From contig JAKSIH010000008.1 of assembly GCA_024398935.1 (NCBI GenBank), positions 1 to 64,000 of the forward strand: a DNA stretch of 64,000 nt, in the 5' to 3' direction. Below the pieces are notes generated by a model that saw only the letters and a list, made by a program, of their open reading frames with translations, was not told the origin of the DNA and searched no databases. The first letter of the stretch is position 1. Each line of letters starts with the position of its first letter. Of this stretch, positions 1-9,306 are shown piece by piece. The stretch comes from Fibrobacter sp. GTDB lineage: Bacteria; Fibrobacterota; Fibrobacteria; Fibrobacterales; Fibrobacteraceae. Both the position numbers and the translations under genes were made by a program.

Positions 1-49
1 ATTCCGGCAGATCCACATGACGCTTCAGCCAACTTAAAGAAACTTTCAT
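1..49 (-). CDS. pheT: Phenylalanyl-tRNA synthetase beta subunit, N-terminus (partial)
   Basis: Only the first 16 codons lie in the window; the gene continues to the left. The minus strand reads MKVSLSWLKRHVDLPE, which matches the usual start of bacterial PheT (MKxSxxWLxxYVD). An AGGAA sequence lies a few bases upstream of the ATG. PheT forms the (alpha-beta)2 enzyme that charges tRNA-Phe in the cytoplasm. It is divergent from the glycosyltransferase at 171. The call rests on a short recognisable N-terminus only. Confidence 0.65.
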   Translation of the reverse strand, partial: MKVSLSWLKRHVDLPE

Positions 50-170
50 TTTTTATTCCTTTTTTGACGCGCCCAAGGACGGATTCCAGAAAAATGAACT
101 TCGCCTTATTCACGCCTCTATTAAAATCAGTGCAAATTTAGAAACTTTGAAAAAAATTATCTTTTAGGCG

Positions 171-1262
171 ATGAGTTCAAAGCCTAAAATTGCGATTGAC
201 GCCCGAATGGTGAACAAGTCCGGCATAGGGACTTGTATTCAGCATTGGCTCAAAGATGTGGGCTATGACATTGCTCTGGGAAATCCTGAAGAACTTAAGG
301 TTTACCAGAATGCCGTTCCTGCGCTGATCCCTTTTATCAGCAGTATTTATGGCTATAAGGAACAGCTGAAATTTCCTTATGGGAAACTGAAGAAAAAACA
401 CCCTGATATACTTCATGTACCTCACTGCAATGTCCCGCTGTTTTATCGCGGGAAAATGATTGCGACGGTTCATGACCTGACCCATCTGGTGTATCCTCAG
501 TTTTTGCCCATGAAGCTGGTCCACTGGTATTTCAAGTTCATTTTCTGGTTTGTCTGTAAGCGCGCGAACCGCATTGTGGTGGTTTCCGAAAGCACCAAGC
601 GGGACTTGTTGCGCTTTTACAAGGTTAATCCAGAGAAGATTCATGTGGTGACTTTAGGTGTAGGCAAGGAATTTGTAAAGAAGTCCAGGTCCGAGTTTGA
701 ATATCTCTACGAAAAATTTGAGATTCCTAGGGATAAGAAAATTATTTTGTATGTAGGAAACCTGCTACCCCATAAGAATCTGAACGGCCTTTTGAGGGGC
801 TTTGCCCAGATGACGGGCCGCGAGGACTGCAGAATTGTCATGGTGGGTAAGGCTTTTGATGGTCGAACCACCCAGACGATTGAATCGGAGTTGGGAATTG
901 ACCACTTGCTGATTCGCGCCGGTATGGTTTCCCAGGAAGACCTAGTAAACTTCTACAATCTGGCGGATCTCTTTGTGTTGCCTTCGCTGTACGAAGGTTT
1001 CGGCTTGCCAATTGTAGAGGCTTTTGCCTGCGGGACGCCGGTCGCCTGCTCCAATACTTCCTCCATGCCCGAAGTGGGGGGCAAGTTGGCTACTTACTTC
1101 GACCCGAAAAACCCGGAAAGCATCGCCCGCGCCCTGGAACAGTCCATTGACCTCAAGGGCAAGCAGGATTCTGAAATTGCGGCCTGGGTCAGTCACTTTT
1201 CCTGGGAAGAATGCTCCAGACAGATTCGTAAAATTGCCGAAGAACTTTGTGCCGAGAAGTAA
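171..1262 (+). CDS. Glycosyltransferase family 4 (GT-B fold)
   Basis: A 363-residue cytoplasmic or membrane-associated glycosyltransferase that should move a sugar from a nucleotide donor to a glycan or lipid acceptor. The C-terminal donor-binding half is clear: the strand around ILYVGNLLPHKNLNGLL (about residue 196), then LADLFVLPSLYEGFGLPIVEAFACGTPV (from about 264; only part is needed), which holds the EX7E-type motif of GT4 enzymes. The N-terminal acceptor half contains HVPHCNVPL and TVHDLTHL, typical of this family. The stop is 3 bases from the next start, so it is probably co-transcribed with the flippase-like membrane protein. Acceptor and sugar cannot be read from sequence. Confidence 0.85.
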   Translation: MSSKPKIAIDARMVNKSGIGTCIQHWLKDVGYDIALGNPEELKVYQNAVPALIPFISSIYGYKEQLKFPYGKLKKKHPDILHVPHCNVPLFYRGKMIATVHDLTHLVYPQFLPMKLVHWYFKFIFWFVCKRANRIVVVSESTKRDLLRFYKVNPEKIHVVTLGVGKEFVKKSRSEFEYLYEKFEIPRDKKIILYVGNLLPHKNLNGLLRGFAQMTGREDCRIVMVGKAFDGRTTQTIESELGIDHLLIRAGMVSQEDLVNFYNLADLFVLPSLYEGFGLPIVEAFACGTPVACSNTSSMPEVGGKLATYFDPKNPESIARALEQSIDLKGKQDSEIAAWVSHFSWEECSRQIRKIAEELCAEK

Positions 1263-1265
1263 GAG

Positions 1266-2213
1266 TTGAAGATGAATGCCAAGTTGAAGAAAATCCTTTC
1301 GACTTTTTTGAAAGTCGCCATCAGCTTAGGCGGTCTCATCTATATCTTCTATAAGGTACCCTTCGGAGAAGTTAGCAGTCATTGGACTTCTACGGCGCTC
1401 CCGTGGGTTGGCGTCATCCTGCTGTGTACTGTTTTTAGCATGATGGTCCAGGCGAACCGTTGGCGGGGCCTGCTGTTGGACGATGGCAAGGCAATTCCTT
1501 TCAGGACATTTTATGCATACATCGCCCTAGGCTATTTTTTCAATAACTTGCTGCCAAGCGGTTTTGGAGGCGATGCGGTCAAGACGATAGCCTTCGGAAA
1601 AAAATTTGGGAATACCGCAAACTCCGTGGCGGCGGTCGCAATCTCTCGTGTGATGGGGCTTATTGCCATGTTCATCTGCTTCTTTGCCACGCTTCCTTTC
1701 GTCATTACCCGATTGGACATTCCCGTGGCGTATACGGGAGCTGTTTGCGGGGTGGCCCTTCTTTGCGTCTTGATTATTATAGGGGGGCTTTTCTCAGATA
1801 AGATAAAGCTTCCAGAAGGCCTGACCAGACGAATTCCTTTTTTGCAGAAGTTACAAAATGCGTTTTCCGTTTATCGTGGTCATAAAAAGGCTTTTTTCAT
1901 GTCAGGCCTAGATTCCGTCTGGCTGCAAATATCTTCCATTGTTATTCATTATTCCTACTTCCAGGCAGTAGGCGTGCCGGTGGATCTTGCCACGATAACC
2001 GTGTTCATGACCATTACCATTACGATCACGATGTTGCCCATTTCCATTAATGGAATAGGCCTTCGGGAAAACCTGAATGTTAGTCTTTTTACGGGCTTGC
2101 TTGGGATTCCTGCAGATACAGTTTTGGCGGCCGCCCTGATCGGGTATATTCCCATGCTGTTCCAGGCTGCCCAGGGTGCAGTTGTCCTATCTCGTTATAA
2201 GTCAACGAAATAA
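1266..2213 (+). CDS. Lysylphosphatidylglycerol synthase TM-region / UPF0104 family membrane protein
   Basis: About 315 residues with seven to eight hydrophobic segments. The motifs NRWRGLLLDDG, FNNLLPSGFGGDAVK and ISINGIGLREN mark the YbhN/AglD/MprF N-domain family (lysylphosphatidylglycerol synthase TM region), whose members are flippase-like or glycolipid-handling inner-membrane proteins. It begins 3 bases after the upstream GT4 gene, which suggests a two-gene unit that makes and moves a glycolipid; that role is inference. Start is either TTG at 1266 or ATG at 1272, with no strong ribosome-binding site to decide. Confidence 0.8.
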   Translation: MKMNAKLKKILSTFLKVAISLGGLIYIFYKVPFGEVSSHWTSTALPWVGVILLCTVFSMMVQANRWRGLLLDDGKAIPFRTFYAYIALGYFFNNLLPSGFGGDAVKTIAFGKKFGNTANSVAAVAISRVMGLIAMFICFFATLPFVITRLDIPVAYTGAVCGVALLCVLIIIGGLFSDKIKLPEGLTRRIPFLQKLQNAFSVYRGHKKAFFMSGLDSVWLQISSIVIHYSYFQAVGVPVDLATITVFMTITITITMLPISINGIGLRENLNVSLFTGLLGIPADTVLAAALIGYIPMLFQAAQGAVVLSRYKSTK

Positions 2214-2326
2214 AAGCCTGACAACTTTTTTCTGTCCTCAAAAGTGAAAAAATTGGACAGAGTGAAATCAAGAGATGATATTCCTTGAGGAAAATCACCT
2301 TTTTCAGAAATTTGTAAATTGTAGAT

Positions 2327-5300
2327 ATGGCTTTTGTACACCTTCAGACTCATTCCGAATTTTCTGTATTGCAGGCTTCAGCCCGCCTTGACGATATTTT
2401 AGCGGCTGCCGCCGATGACAATGCGCCTGCAATTGCTCTTACGGACCATGGAGCAATGTTTGGTATTCTTGAATTCCAGACCCGTGGTCAGGGCCTCAAC
2501 AAGAAGCGTAAGGAGAAGGGCCTTCCTCCCCTTAAGACGGTGTACGGTTGCCATGTCTATATCGATACTCCCAGCGCAAGTAGCAAGGATCCTATTACCT
2601 ATGAACGCCTGACCCTTCTGGTAGAAAACGAGGCGGGCTACTATAACCTGCTGCGTATCGTGAGCTACCGTTACGAGGATGGAGAACGATGGGCAGAAAT
2701 TCCTTCCGTACCTCTGGAAACGGTGGCCCAGTTTAAGGAAGGCATTATTGCCATTGCAGGTGATTTCTTTAGCAAATATGGTCAAAGTGTTGCCGCCGGA
2801 CGAAATTCCATTGCCCGTGAGTACATGGAACGGCTGGATAAGATCTTCGATCACGATCATCTGTATATTTCCGTTTGTGATAACGATGTTCCGCTGCAAG
2901 GTCGGGTCAATGATTTTAATGTCCAGCTGGCAAATGAACTGGGACGCGAAATTGTTGCCGTTGGCGATGTTCACTACATCAAGAAGGAAGATGCCCAGGC
3001 ACATAAGATCCTGCGCTGTATTGCAGTGAAGGAAACGATTAACGGTTACGTGGACAAACGTTTCCCTACAGAGGGGTTCTATTTCCGTTCCGAAAAGGAA
3101 ATGGTTGACAAGTTCGGCCATATTCCCGGTGCAATCGAAAATACGGTTAAAATTGCTGATCGCTGCAACTATACCGTCAAGACGGGTATCGGTGATGAAT
3201 TCTGGCCCCGCTTTAAGATCCCTGAAGATTTTCTTGCTGGTGAAGAATATCAGAAAATCAAGGCCATTATGGCGGCGGAGTACGAGGCTGAATATCCTGT
3301 AATCCGTGAACGTGAAATAAAAGGTGTTGTCAAGGATAAGAAGAAAAAGATTCAGGCCAAGATTTGCGAGGAACGAGGAATTGAGGCGGACGCCCTTACG
3401 GATGAGGACAAGGCTGAAATAGATCGTCTTGCCGCACCGGAACTGTTTGATGAAAACGATAACAAGGCCCTGGAGAAGGCTGTACATCGCTGGTGCAAGC
3501 CTGGCTCCGATTCCGATATTTACATCATTCACCTCTGTAACGGATTCCTGAAGTGGCGATTCCCCGAAGAGAACTTTAAGTTCCCTGAGCACGAGACGGA
3601 TGTTGGCAAGCGCATGTACAAGGAACTGAACTGTATCCGAAACATGAATGTTGCCGGTTACCTGCTCATTGTGTGGGACTTTATTAACTGGGCCCGTAAC
3701 AACGGTATTCCCGTGGGTCCGGGGCGTGGCTCTGCTGCAGGTTCTCTTGTTACCTACATTATCGGTATTACGGACATTGACCCGTTAAAGTTTGACTTGC
3801 TCTTTGAACGATTCCTGAATCCGGAACGCGTGTCCATGCCGGATATCGATACGGACTTTGCAGACCGAGACCGTGGTCGAGTGATTGACTATGTGACTCA
3901 AAAGTACGGCAAGGAGTGCGTAGGCCAGATTATTACCTACGGTATGCTCAAGTCCAAGGCCGTGATTACGGACGTTGCCCGTGTTCTTGGAATTCCCCCT
4001 CAGGATGCCAAGGCGATCACCAAGCTGTTCCCGCAGCGTACATTAAACTTCAGCTTGAAGCAGGCCTGGACCGGCAAGGACAAGAAGGGCAATAATCTGG
4101 AAGACGGCTATAGTCCGGAACCGCTTCAGGCAAGAATCAATTCCAGGGCGATGTACCAGAATCTTTGGGAAATTGCCCTTACGCTGGAAGATTTGCCCCG
4201 TCAGACAGGAGTGCATGCCTGCGGCGTGGTGATTACCCCGACGCCCATTTATAACCTGGCCCCGCTTTATCGAGCCGCTCCGGAAGATACTCCGGTGGTG
4301 ATGTACGATAAGCACTATGCAGAAGACATCGGCCTTCTGAAAATGGACTTCCTTGGCCTCATCAACTTGTCCATCATTCAAGATACTGTGAACATGGTGA
4401 AAAAGAACCGCGGTATCGAAGTGGATATGGCCCATATCCCCCTGGATGACGAAGAAACCTTCGGACTCTTGAGTAAGGGGATGACCACCACGGTGTTCCA
4501 GTTCGAATCTCCGGGTATGCAGAAGTACCTGCGAGAACTGAAGCCGAACCGTATTGGTGACCTGATTGCAATGAACGCCCTGTACCGTCCGGGACCTATT
4601 GACCAGATTCCTCACTTCATTGCCCGTAAGCTTGGTCAAGAAGAAATTGACTGCTATCACCCGGACCTGGAAGAAGTTCTGGGCGAAACCTATGGCGTGA
4701 TTGTGTACCAGGAACAGGTGATGAAGCTCGCCCAGATCCTGGGCGGCTACTCTCTGGGTGGCGCTGATAATATCCGCCGTATCATGGCAAAGAAGATGCC
4801 GGAAAAGATGGAAAAGCTGACTCCGGAATTCTTTGCCAAGTGTGAAGCGCGAGGTTACGATCATGCCGTAATCCAGAAGGTGTGGGATGCGGTGCTTCCG
4901 TTCTGCGGCTATGCGTTTAACAAGAGCCATGCTGCAGCTTATGCTTATGTGGCATACCAGACCGCCTATCTGAAGACTCATTATGGCCCGGAGTACATGG
5001 CTGCTTCCATGACTTCCAAGATGGGAAAGACCGAAGATATTGTGACCATCATTCTGGAATGTAAGCGCCTGAATATTCCAGTACTTTCCCCGAACATCAA
5101 TGCGTCCATGGGTGTGTTTACCGCGACTAAGGACAAGAAGATTCTGTTTGGTCTTGCAGGCATTCGAGGCGTGGGTCTTGGCGTTGTGGAAGATATTGTT
5201 GCGGAACGAGATCGTCGTGGTAAGTTTAAGGATCTTTTTGACTTTACCAAGCGTGTGGCAGAATACCAGGGTGAACAGAAGGAAAAGCGTGCTCCCATGA

Positions 5301-6187
5301 ACAAACGCTTTGTTGAAAGCCTTGTCATGGCAGGTGCCCTGGATGAATTCCCGGGAAGTCGTGCTGCCTTGATGGCCTCCGTAGACAAGGCCCTCACCGT
5401 TGCCTCCCGTTGTCAGGAAGACAAGGATCGCGGACAGATGTCCCTCTTTGATATGGTTGGTGCCGCTCCCGCTCTTGATTCCGCTGCAGAAGTTCTGGAA
5501 GAGGCGGAAGAATGGACTACCATGGAAATGCTTGGAAAGGAAAAGGACATTCTGGGCCTGTTCCTTTCGGGACATCCTCTGGATGCTTTCCGCCCCGAGC
5601 TAAAGGGCTTTACCACTTGCAGCCTTGCGCAGGAGGAACTGTCCAGCCACGTGGATGATATGGTCATTGTAGGCGGTGTCATTACAAAAATCCGCTCCAT
5701 CGAAACAAAGCGTGGCGATAACATTGGCGTGGGCATGATTCAGGATTTCCACGGGGAAATTGAAATCTTCCTGAAGAAGGATGTGTGGGAAAAACTTCGT
5801 GACACGGTCTCCCAGGATGACCAGGTTCTGGTCAAGGGCTCTCTGGAGCGCAAGCGCGATAGCGAGGAAATCCAGCTGGTTGTTTCCGAAATTATCCAAC
5901 TGGACCGAGTTCGTTCCGACATGGTTACCCACATTCACATGTCTATCTATTCCAACATGATCGACGATTCCTTCATGGAACGCCTGCAGGCTCTTCTGGA
6001 CTGTAATGCCCCCTTTGAACCTGGACTGGGCTGCACCCTAGTTTGCCATATCGAATCGGATTCCGGATTTATTCATGTGATGAGCTTGAAAAAGCATAAG
6101 GTGATGTATACCCCTGAATTGATCAACGGGTTGCGCAACGATCTGGGAGCTTCCAACGTGTGGGTTTCCAATCGTGACAAGCGATAA
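2327..6187 (+). CDS. dnaE: DNA polymerase III alpha subunit
   Basis: Replicative polymerase, 1286 residues. It starts with a PHP domain (HLQTHSEFS, LTDHGAMFG), followed by the C-family polymerase core with GPGRGSAAGSLV and ERFLNPERVSMPDIDTDF, the latter carrying the catalytic aspartates (about residues 465-507). The C-terminal part has an OB-fold segment (VIVGGVITKIRS). It is longer than the roughly 1160-residue E. coli protein; much of the excess is a charged stretch at about residues 310-430 between the PHP domain and the palm. The reading frame overlaps lpxB by 14 bases, so translation is likely coupled. Flanking intergenic DNA upstream (2214-2326) shows one weak dyad and no clear promoter. 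Confidence 0.97.
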   Translation: MAFVHLQTHSEFSVLQASARLDDILAAAADDNAPAIALTDHGAMFGILEFQTRGQGLNKKRKEKGLPPLKTVYGCHVYIDTPSASSKDPITYERLTLLVENEAGYYNLLRIVSYRYEDGERWAEIPSVPLETVAQFKEGIIAIAGDFFSKYGQSVAAGRNSIAREYMERLDKIFDHDHLYISVCDNDVPLQGRVNDFNVQLANELGREIVAVGDVHYIKKEDAQAHKILRCIAVKETINGYVDKRFPTEGFYFRSEKEMVDKFGHIPGAIENTVKIADRCNYTVKTGIGDEFWPRFKIPEDFLAGEEYQKIKAIMAAEYEAEYPVIREREIKGVVKDKKKKIQAKICEERGIEADALTDEDKAEIDRLAAPELFDENDNKALEKAVHRWCKPGSDSDIYIIHLCNGFLKWRFPEENFKFPEHETDVGKRMYKELNCIRNMNVAGYLLIVWDFINWARNNGIPVGPGRGSAAGSLVTYIIGITDIDPLKFDLLFERFLNPERVSMPDIDTDFADRDRGRVIDYVTQKYGKECVGQIITYGMLKSKAVITDVARVLGIPPQDAKAITKLFPQRTLNFSLKQAWTGKDKKGNNLEDGYSPEPLQARINSRAMYQNLWEIALTLEDLPRQTGVHACGVVITPTPIYNLAPLYRAAPEDTPVVMYDKHYAEDIGLLKMDFLGLINLSIIQDTVNMVKKNRGIEVDMAHIPLDDEETFGLLSKGMTTTVFQFESPGMQKYLRELKPNRIGDLIAMNALYRPGPIDQIPHFIARKLGQEEIDCYHPDLEEVLGETYGVIVYQEQVMKLAQILGGYSLGGADNIRRIMAKKMPEKMEKLTPEFFAKCEARGYDHAVIQKVWDAVLPFCGYAFNKSHAAAYAYVAYQTAYLKTHYGPEYMAASMTSKMGKTEDIVTIILECKRLNIPVLSPNINASMGVFTATKDKKILFGLAGIRGVGLGVVEDIVAERDRRGKFKDLFDFTKRVAEYQGEQKEKRAPMNKRFVESLVMAGALDEFPGSRAALMASVDKALTVASRCQEDKDRGQMSLFDMVGAAPALDSAAEVLEEAEEWTTMEMLGKEKDILGLFLSGHPLDAFRPELKGFTTCSLAQEELSSHVDDMVIVGGVITKIRSIETKRGDNIGVGMIQDFHGEIEIFLKKDVWEKLRDTVSQDDQVLVKGSLERKRDSEEIQLVVSEIIQLDRVRSDMVTHIHMSIYSNMIDDSFMERLQALLDCNAPFEPGLGCTLVCHIESDSGFIHVMSLKKHKVMYTPELINGLRNDLGASNVWVSNRDKR

Positions 6188-7334
6188 GCCTTACATTCTT
6201 TTTTGTGCGGGAGAGGATTCCGGAGATTCCCTAGGGAAGTCTCTGGTTTTCGCTGCGCGAAAAATTGCAGGAGACATTTTTGATTTTTGGGGTTCCGGCG
6301 GAAAAAAAATGGAATCGGCGGGGCTAAAAATTCTAGTGAATTTTGAAGAACTTCCCGTATCTGGCTTTGGAGATGTTTTTCCTCGGTATTTCCGTCTCCG
6401 GAAGTGCTTTGGCACATTAAAAAATGCGCTGGAAAATTCTCGTTGCAAAGGGCTTGTGGCCATTGATTATCCTGGCTTTAACATGAAACTTACGGCTCTT
6501 GCAAACCGGTTGGGAAAGCCTGTGCTGTATGTGGCTCCACCTCAGGCCTGGGCCTGGAAACCGAAACGTGCAAAAAGACTGTCTCATCCCACAAATCGGC
6601 TGGCTCTTTTTTTTGACTTCGAGGAATCTCCCTACGAAAAAAACGGGTGCAACATTCTTCGAATGGAACACCCCTTAGTTACAGCTACCAAAAAGGCTGG
6701 TGTAGGTGAATGTCTTTCCCCAGATCGGAAGGGGAGAATCCTTCTGTTTCCGGGTAGCAGAAAAAGCCAGACCTTCAGAAACCTTCCGCTTTTTCTGAAT
6801 CTGGTAAAAGATGCTTTCCCGACGACTGAAATTGTGGTGGTGGCCTCTCGTGCGGAGCTGAAAACCGATATTGACGGTTATCTCCAGAAACAAAGGGAAA
6901 ATTCCTTGCCAAAGAATTTGCAGGTGATGGTAGCTCCTCAAAATATTCAGGAACGGCTTCGTTTTTTCAGTGATTCTTCCCTTGCGCTTTCATCTCCGGG
7001 AACGGTTACTCTGGAATTAGCCCTTGCGGATTGTAACACTGTAGTTTGCACAAAACCGGATTTCTTGACCTATGCTATGGGGCGGCGCCTCATAAAGACG
7101 AAATGGTTTTCCTTGCCCAATTTGATTCTGGGAAAGGACCTCTTTTCTGAATACATTGCACCTGGGAATGCAGAAAAACTAAAAGACCGCATACGAGAAA
7201 GTCTCCTGAAAAACTACAGGAGACCTCTAGAAAAAAACGATGTGGATTTGCTTCGACAAAAACTTCAGACTGGAATAAGTTCAGAACAGTTAATGTCTGA
7301 ATTTCTTGCTCAGTTCCTCAAGGGTCAACCGTAA
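6174..7334 (+). CDS. lpxB: Lipid-A-disaccharide synthase
   Basis: GT19 enzyme that joins UDP-2,3-diacylglucosamine and lipid X to make the tetra-acyl disaccharide of lipid A, at the inner face of the inner membrane. Evidence: the N-terminal CAGEDSGDSLG, then AIDYPGFNM, VAPPQAWAWKPKRAK and the late SPGTVTLELA signature, in the correct order over 386 residues. It starts with GTG inside the dnaE reading frame (14-base overlap). Its last 45 bases overlap the 3' end of the convergent mutL gene. Presence of LpxB supports a lipopolysaccharide-bearing outer membrane. Confidence 0.95.
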   Translation: MTSDKPYILFCAGEDSGDSLGKSLVFAARKIAGDIFDFWGSGGKKMESAGLKILVNFEELPVSGFGDVFPRYFRLRKCFGTLKNALENSRCKGLVAIDYPGFNMKLTALANRLGKPVLYVAPPQAWAWKPKRAKRLSHPTNRLALFFDFEESPYEKNGCNILRMEHPLVTATKKAGVGECLSPDRKGRILLFPGSRKSQTFRNLPLFLNLVKDAFPTTEIVVVASRAELKTDIDGYLQKQRENSLPKNLQVMVAPQNIQERLRFFSDSSLALSSPGTVTLELALADCNTVVCTKPDFLTYAMGRRLIKTKWFSLPNLILGKDLFSEYIAPGNAEKLKDRIRESLLKNYRRPLEKNDVDLLRQKLQTGISSEQLMSEFLAQFLKGQP

Positions 7335-9206
7335 TAGGGTGGGGTGTCCGTAGGGTGATTTCAAGGGCTCCTCGGTAATCATGAGTTGGCCAACTAGCGT
7401 TGCCATTTCTTCGGACTTCAGGGTGTCGCCTGCCTGGTAGGCGTTGGACTTTGCCCAGGCTTTGGCGATGATGTCCTGCACTTTTACCATGTCTCCGGTG
7501 TCGTTCCCGTCGGTTCCGATGCTATCGAGGAAGTCTCGGACGGCCTTGATGGCGCGGGACAGGGGGAGTGCACTGGGAATGGCTCGAATCTGGTAAGTCT
7601 CTCCACCAAAGTGCTCGATAAAGAAACCCAGCTGTTCAAAATTACCCTTGACGGAGTTTAGGACATCCGCTTCGATCTTGGTTAAGTCCAGCAGTTCCGG
7701 GAAAAGCAATTCCTGGCTGTCCAGGGAAGATCCGTTCCGTAAGGTTTCCAGAGCCTGCTCGTAGAGAACTCGGGAATGTGCCGCATGCTGGTCGATGACT
7801 AACAGCCCGTTAACATCTTCCCCTGCAATGTAAGTCTTTGCAATCTGGAAAAAGGTAGGCGGGTTCCAGGCGGGAGCTTGCGGTTTCGGCTGTCTATCCT
7901 GCTCGTTTTCCAGGGATATAATCTTGCCTGCTTCCGGCTGGCTAAAGAGGTCCTGTGCCAGGTCGTCAATGGGCCTGTTTTTGGTTGCCCTTGCGGGAAT
8001 ACTCCAGCTATTTCTGGAAATATCGGGGGGTGGAACCTTTACGGAAGGGCTGTCGGACTCTGCTGCGGTAAGCTTGTTTTCTGCAGGAACGGCAGGCGGT
8101 GCAAAACTAGGGGCAGGCGGTGCAAAAGTTTCAAAAGGGTTGTAACCTTGCGTCGGCTTTACATCGCTCAGGCAGGAAGTTTCCTCGTCGGCTAAGTTGA
8201 TGAAATTAGATTTGCCTTCTAGATCAGCCCTAAAAGTTTCTCGGATTGCGTGGAGAACCACTGTGAAAATCAGGTTGCCGTTGGCGAAGCGAACTTCCCG
8301 TTTTGCAGGATGGACATTCACATCGAATTCCATGTCGGGCATATCCAGGAACAGTACGGAAACGGGCTTGCACTGGGCTCCGTAGGGCTCGTAGGACTGG
8401 GTTACCGCGCGGCTGACCATCTTACTTTCGATGGGGCGGTTCCTGATGTAGAGAAATTGGTGGTTCCTTTTTCCGTTGGTTTCTGTGGTGGGGGAGATGT
8501 AGCCCCACACATGAATTCCTGCTTCTGTGTAGTCGACAGGAAGCAAAGCCTTGGAAATTTTGGAACCAATTGTTTCGGCTAGTCTGCTGCGGAGTTCGCC
8601 TGGAACGCCAGTAAATACGGTTTTGTCGTTGACTTTGTAGTCAAAACGGATCTCCGGATGGGCGATGGCGGTCTTTAGGACCATGTCAAAAATGCGGGTT
8701 CCCTCTGCGGTTTCACTACTTAAAAAAGTTCTACGGACAGGGGTGTTGTAGAACAGATCTTCTACGAGAAATGTTGTTCCGCGGCTTGCCTGAATGTCCT
8801 GTTTCTCAATGACTTTACCGCCATGAATGATGAGCCTGCCGCTTTCTCCATCTTCGGTTGCGCTGGTGATGGTAAGCCTGGAAACCGCGGCAATAGAGGC
8901 AACAGCTTCGCCTCGGAACCCGTTTGTCTGCAGGTGGAACAGGTCGTCTGCGCTTGCCAGCTTGGATGTTGTATGGCGAAGGTAGCAGAGGTCAAGGTCT
9001 GCTGCCCCCATGCCTTTCCCGTTATCGGTGACCTGGATTTTTTTCTTTCCGCCCTGCTCTATTGCGACCTGTATACGAGTGGCGCCGGCATCAATTGCGT
9101 TCTCGATGAGTTCCTTTACAGCAGATGCCGGACGCTCTATGACTTCGCCTGCGGCAATCTTATTAATGATTTCATCTGATAAAACATGGATTTCTGCTGT
9201 TTTCAT
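7290..9206 (-). CDS. mutL: DNA mismatch repair protein MutL
   Basis: GHKL ATPase of 638 residues acting with MutS in mismatch repair. The N-terminal ATPase shows IAAGEVIERPASAVKELIENAIDAG, of which the N in ELIENAIDAG binds magnesium, plus DNGKGM, FRGEAVASI and RGTTFLVEDLF. A linker rich in Pro and Ala (about residues 350-430) joins the C-terminal dimerisation domain, which starts near FFQIAKTYIAG and ends with HGHPT-like YGHPTLLRL. A QHAAHSRVLYE segment is present, but I do not see the DQHA(x)2E(x)4E endonuclease motif intact. Its 3' end overlaps that of lpxB by 45 bases. Confidence 0.95.
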   Translation of the reverse strand: MKTAEIHVLSDEIINKIAAGEVIERPASAVKELIENAIDAGATRIQVAIEQGGKKKIQVTDNGKGMGAADLDLCYLRHTTSKLASADDLFHLQTNGFRGEAVASIAAVSRLTITSATEDGESGRLIIHGGKVIEKQDIQASRGTTFLVEDLFYNTPVRRTFLSSETAEGTRIFDMVLKTAIAHPEIRFDYKVNDKTVFTGVPGELRSRLAETIGSKISKALLPVDYTEAGIHVWGYISPTTETNGKRNHQFLYIRNRPIESKMVSRAVTQSYEPYGAQCKPVSVLFLDMPDMEFDVNVHPAKREVRFANGNLIFTVVLHAIRETFRADLEGKSNFINLADEETSCLSDVKPTQGYNPFETFAPPAPSFAPPAVPAENKLTAAESDSPSVKVPPPDISRNSWSIPARATKNRPIDDLAQDLFSQPEAGKIISLENEQDRQPKPQAPAWNPPTFFQIAKTYIAGEDVNGLLVIDQHAAHSRVLYEQALETLRNGSSLDSQELLFPELLDLTKIEADVLNSVKGNFEQLGFFIEHFGGETYQIRAIPSALPLSRAIKAVRDFLDSIGTDGNDTGDMVKVQDIIAKAWAKSNAYQAGDTLKSEEMATLVGQLMITEEPLKSPYGHPTLLRLTLEELSKKFRH

Positions 9207-9306
9207 AGTGAAAATATAGCCATTTAATTGTTTCTTTTGTTTATTTTTATTATTTTTAGGGGTGCTGGTTGGTTAGGACCACCAGATGTTTTGTTGAGGT
9301 GTTATC

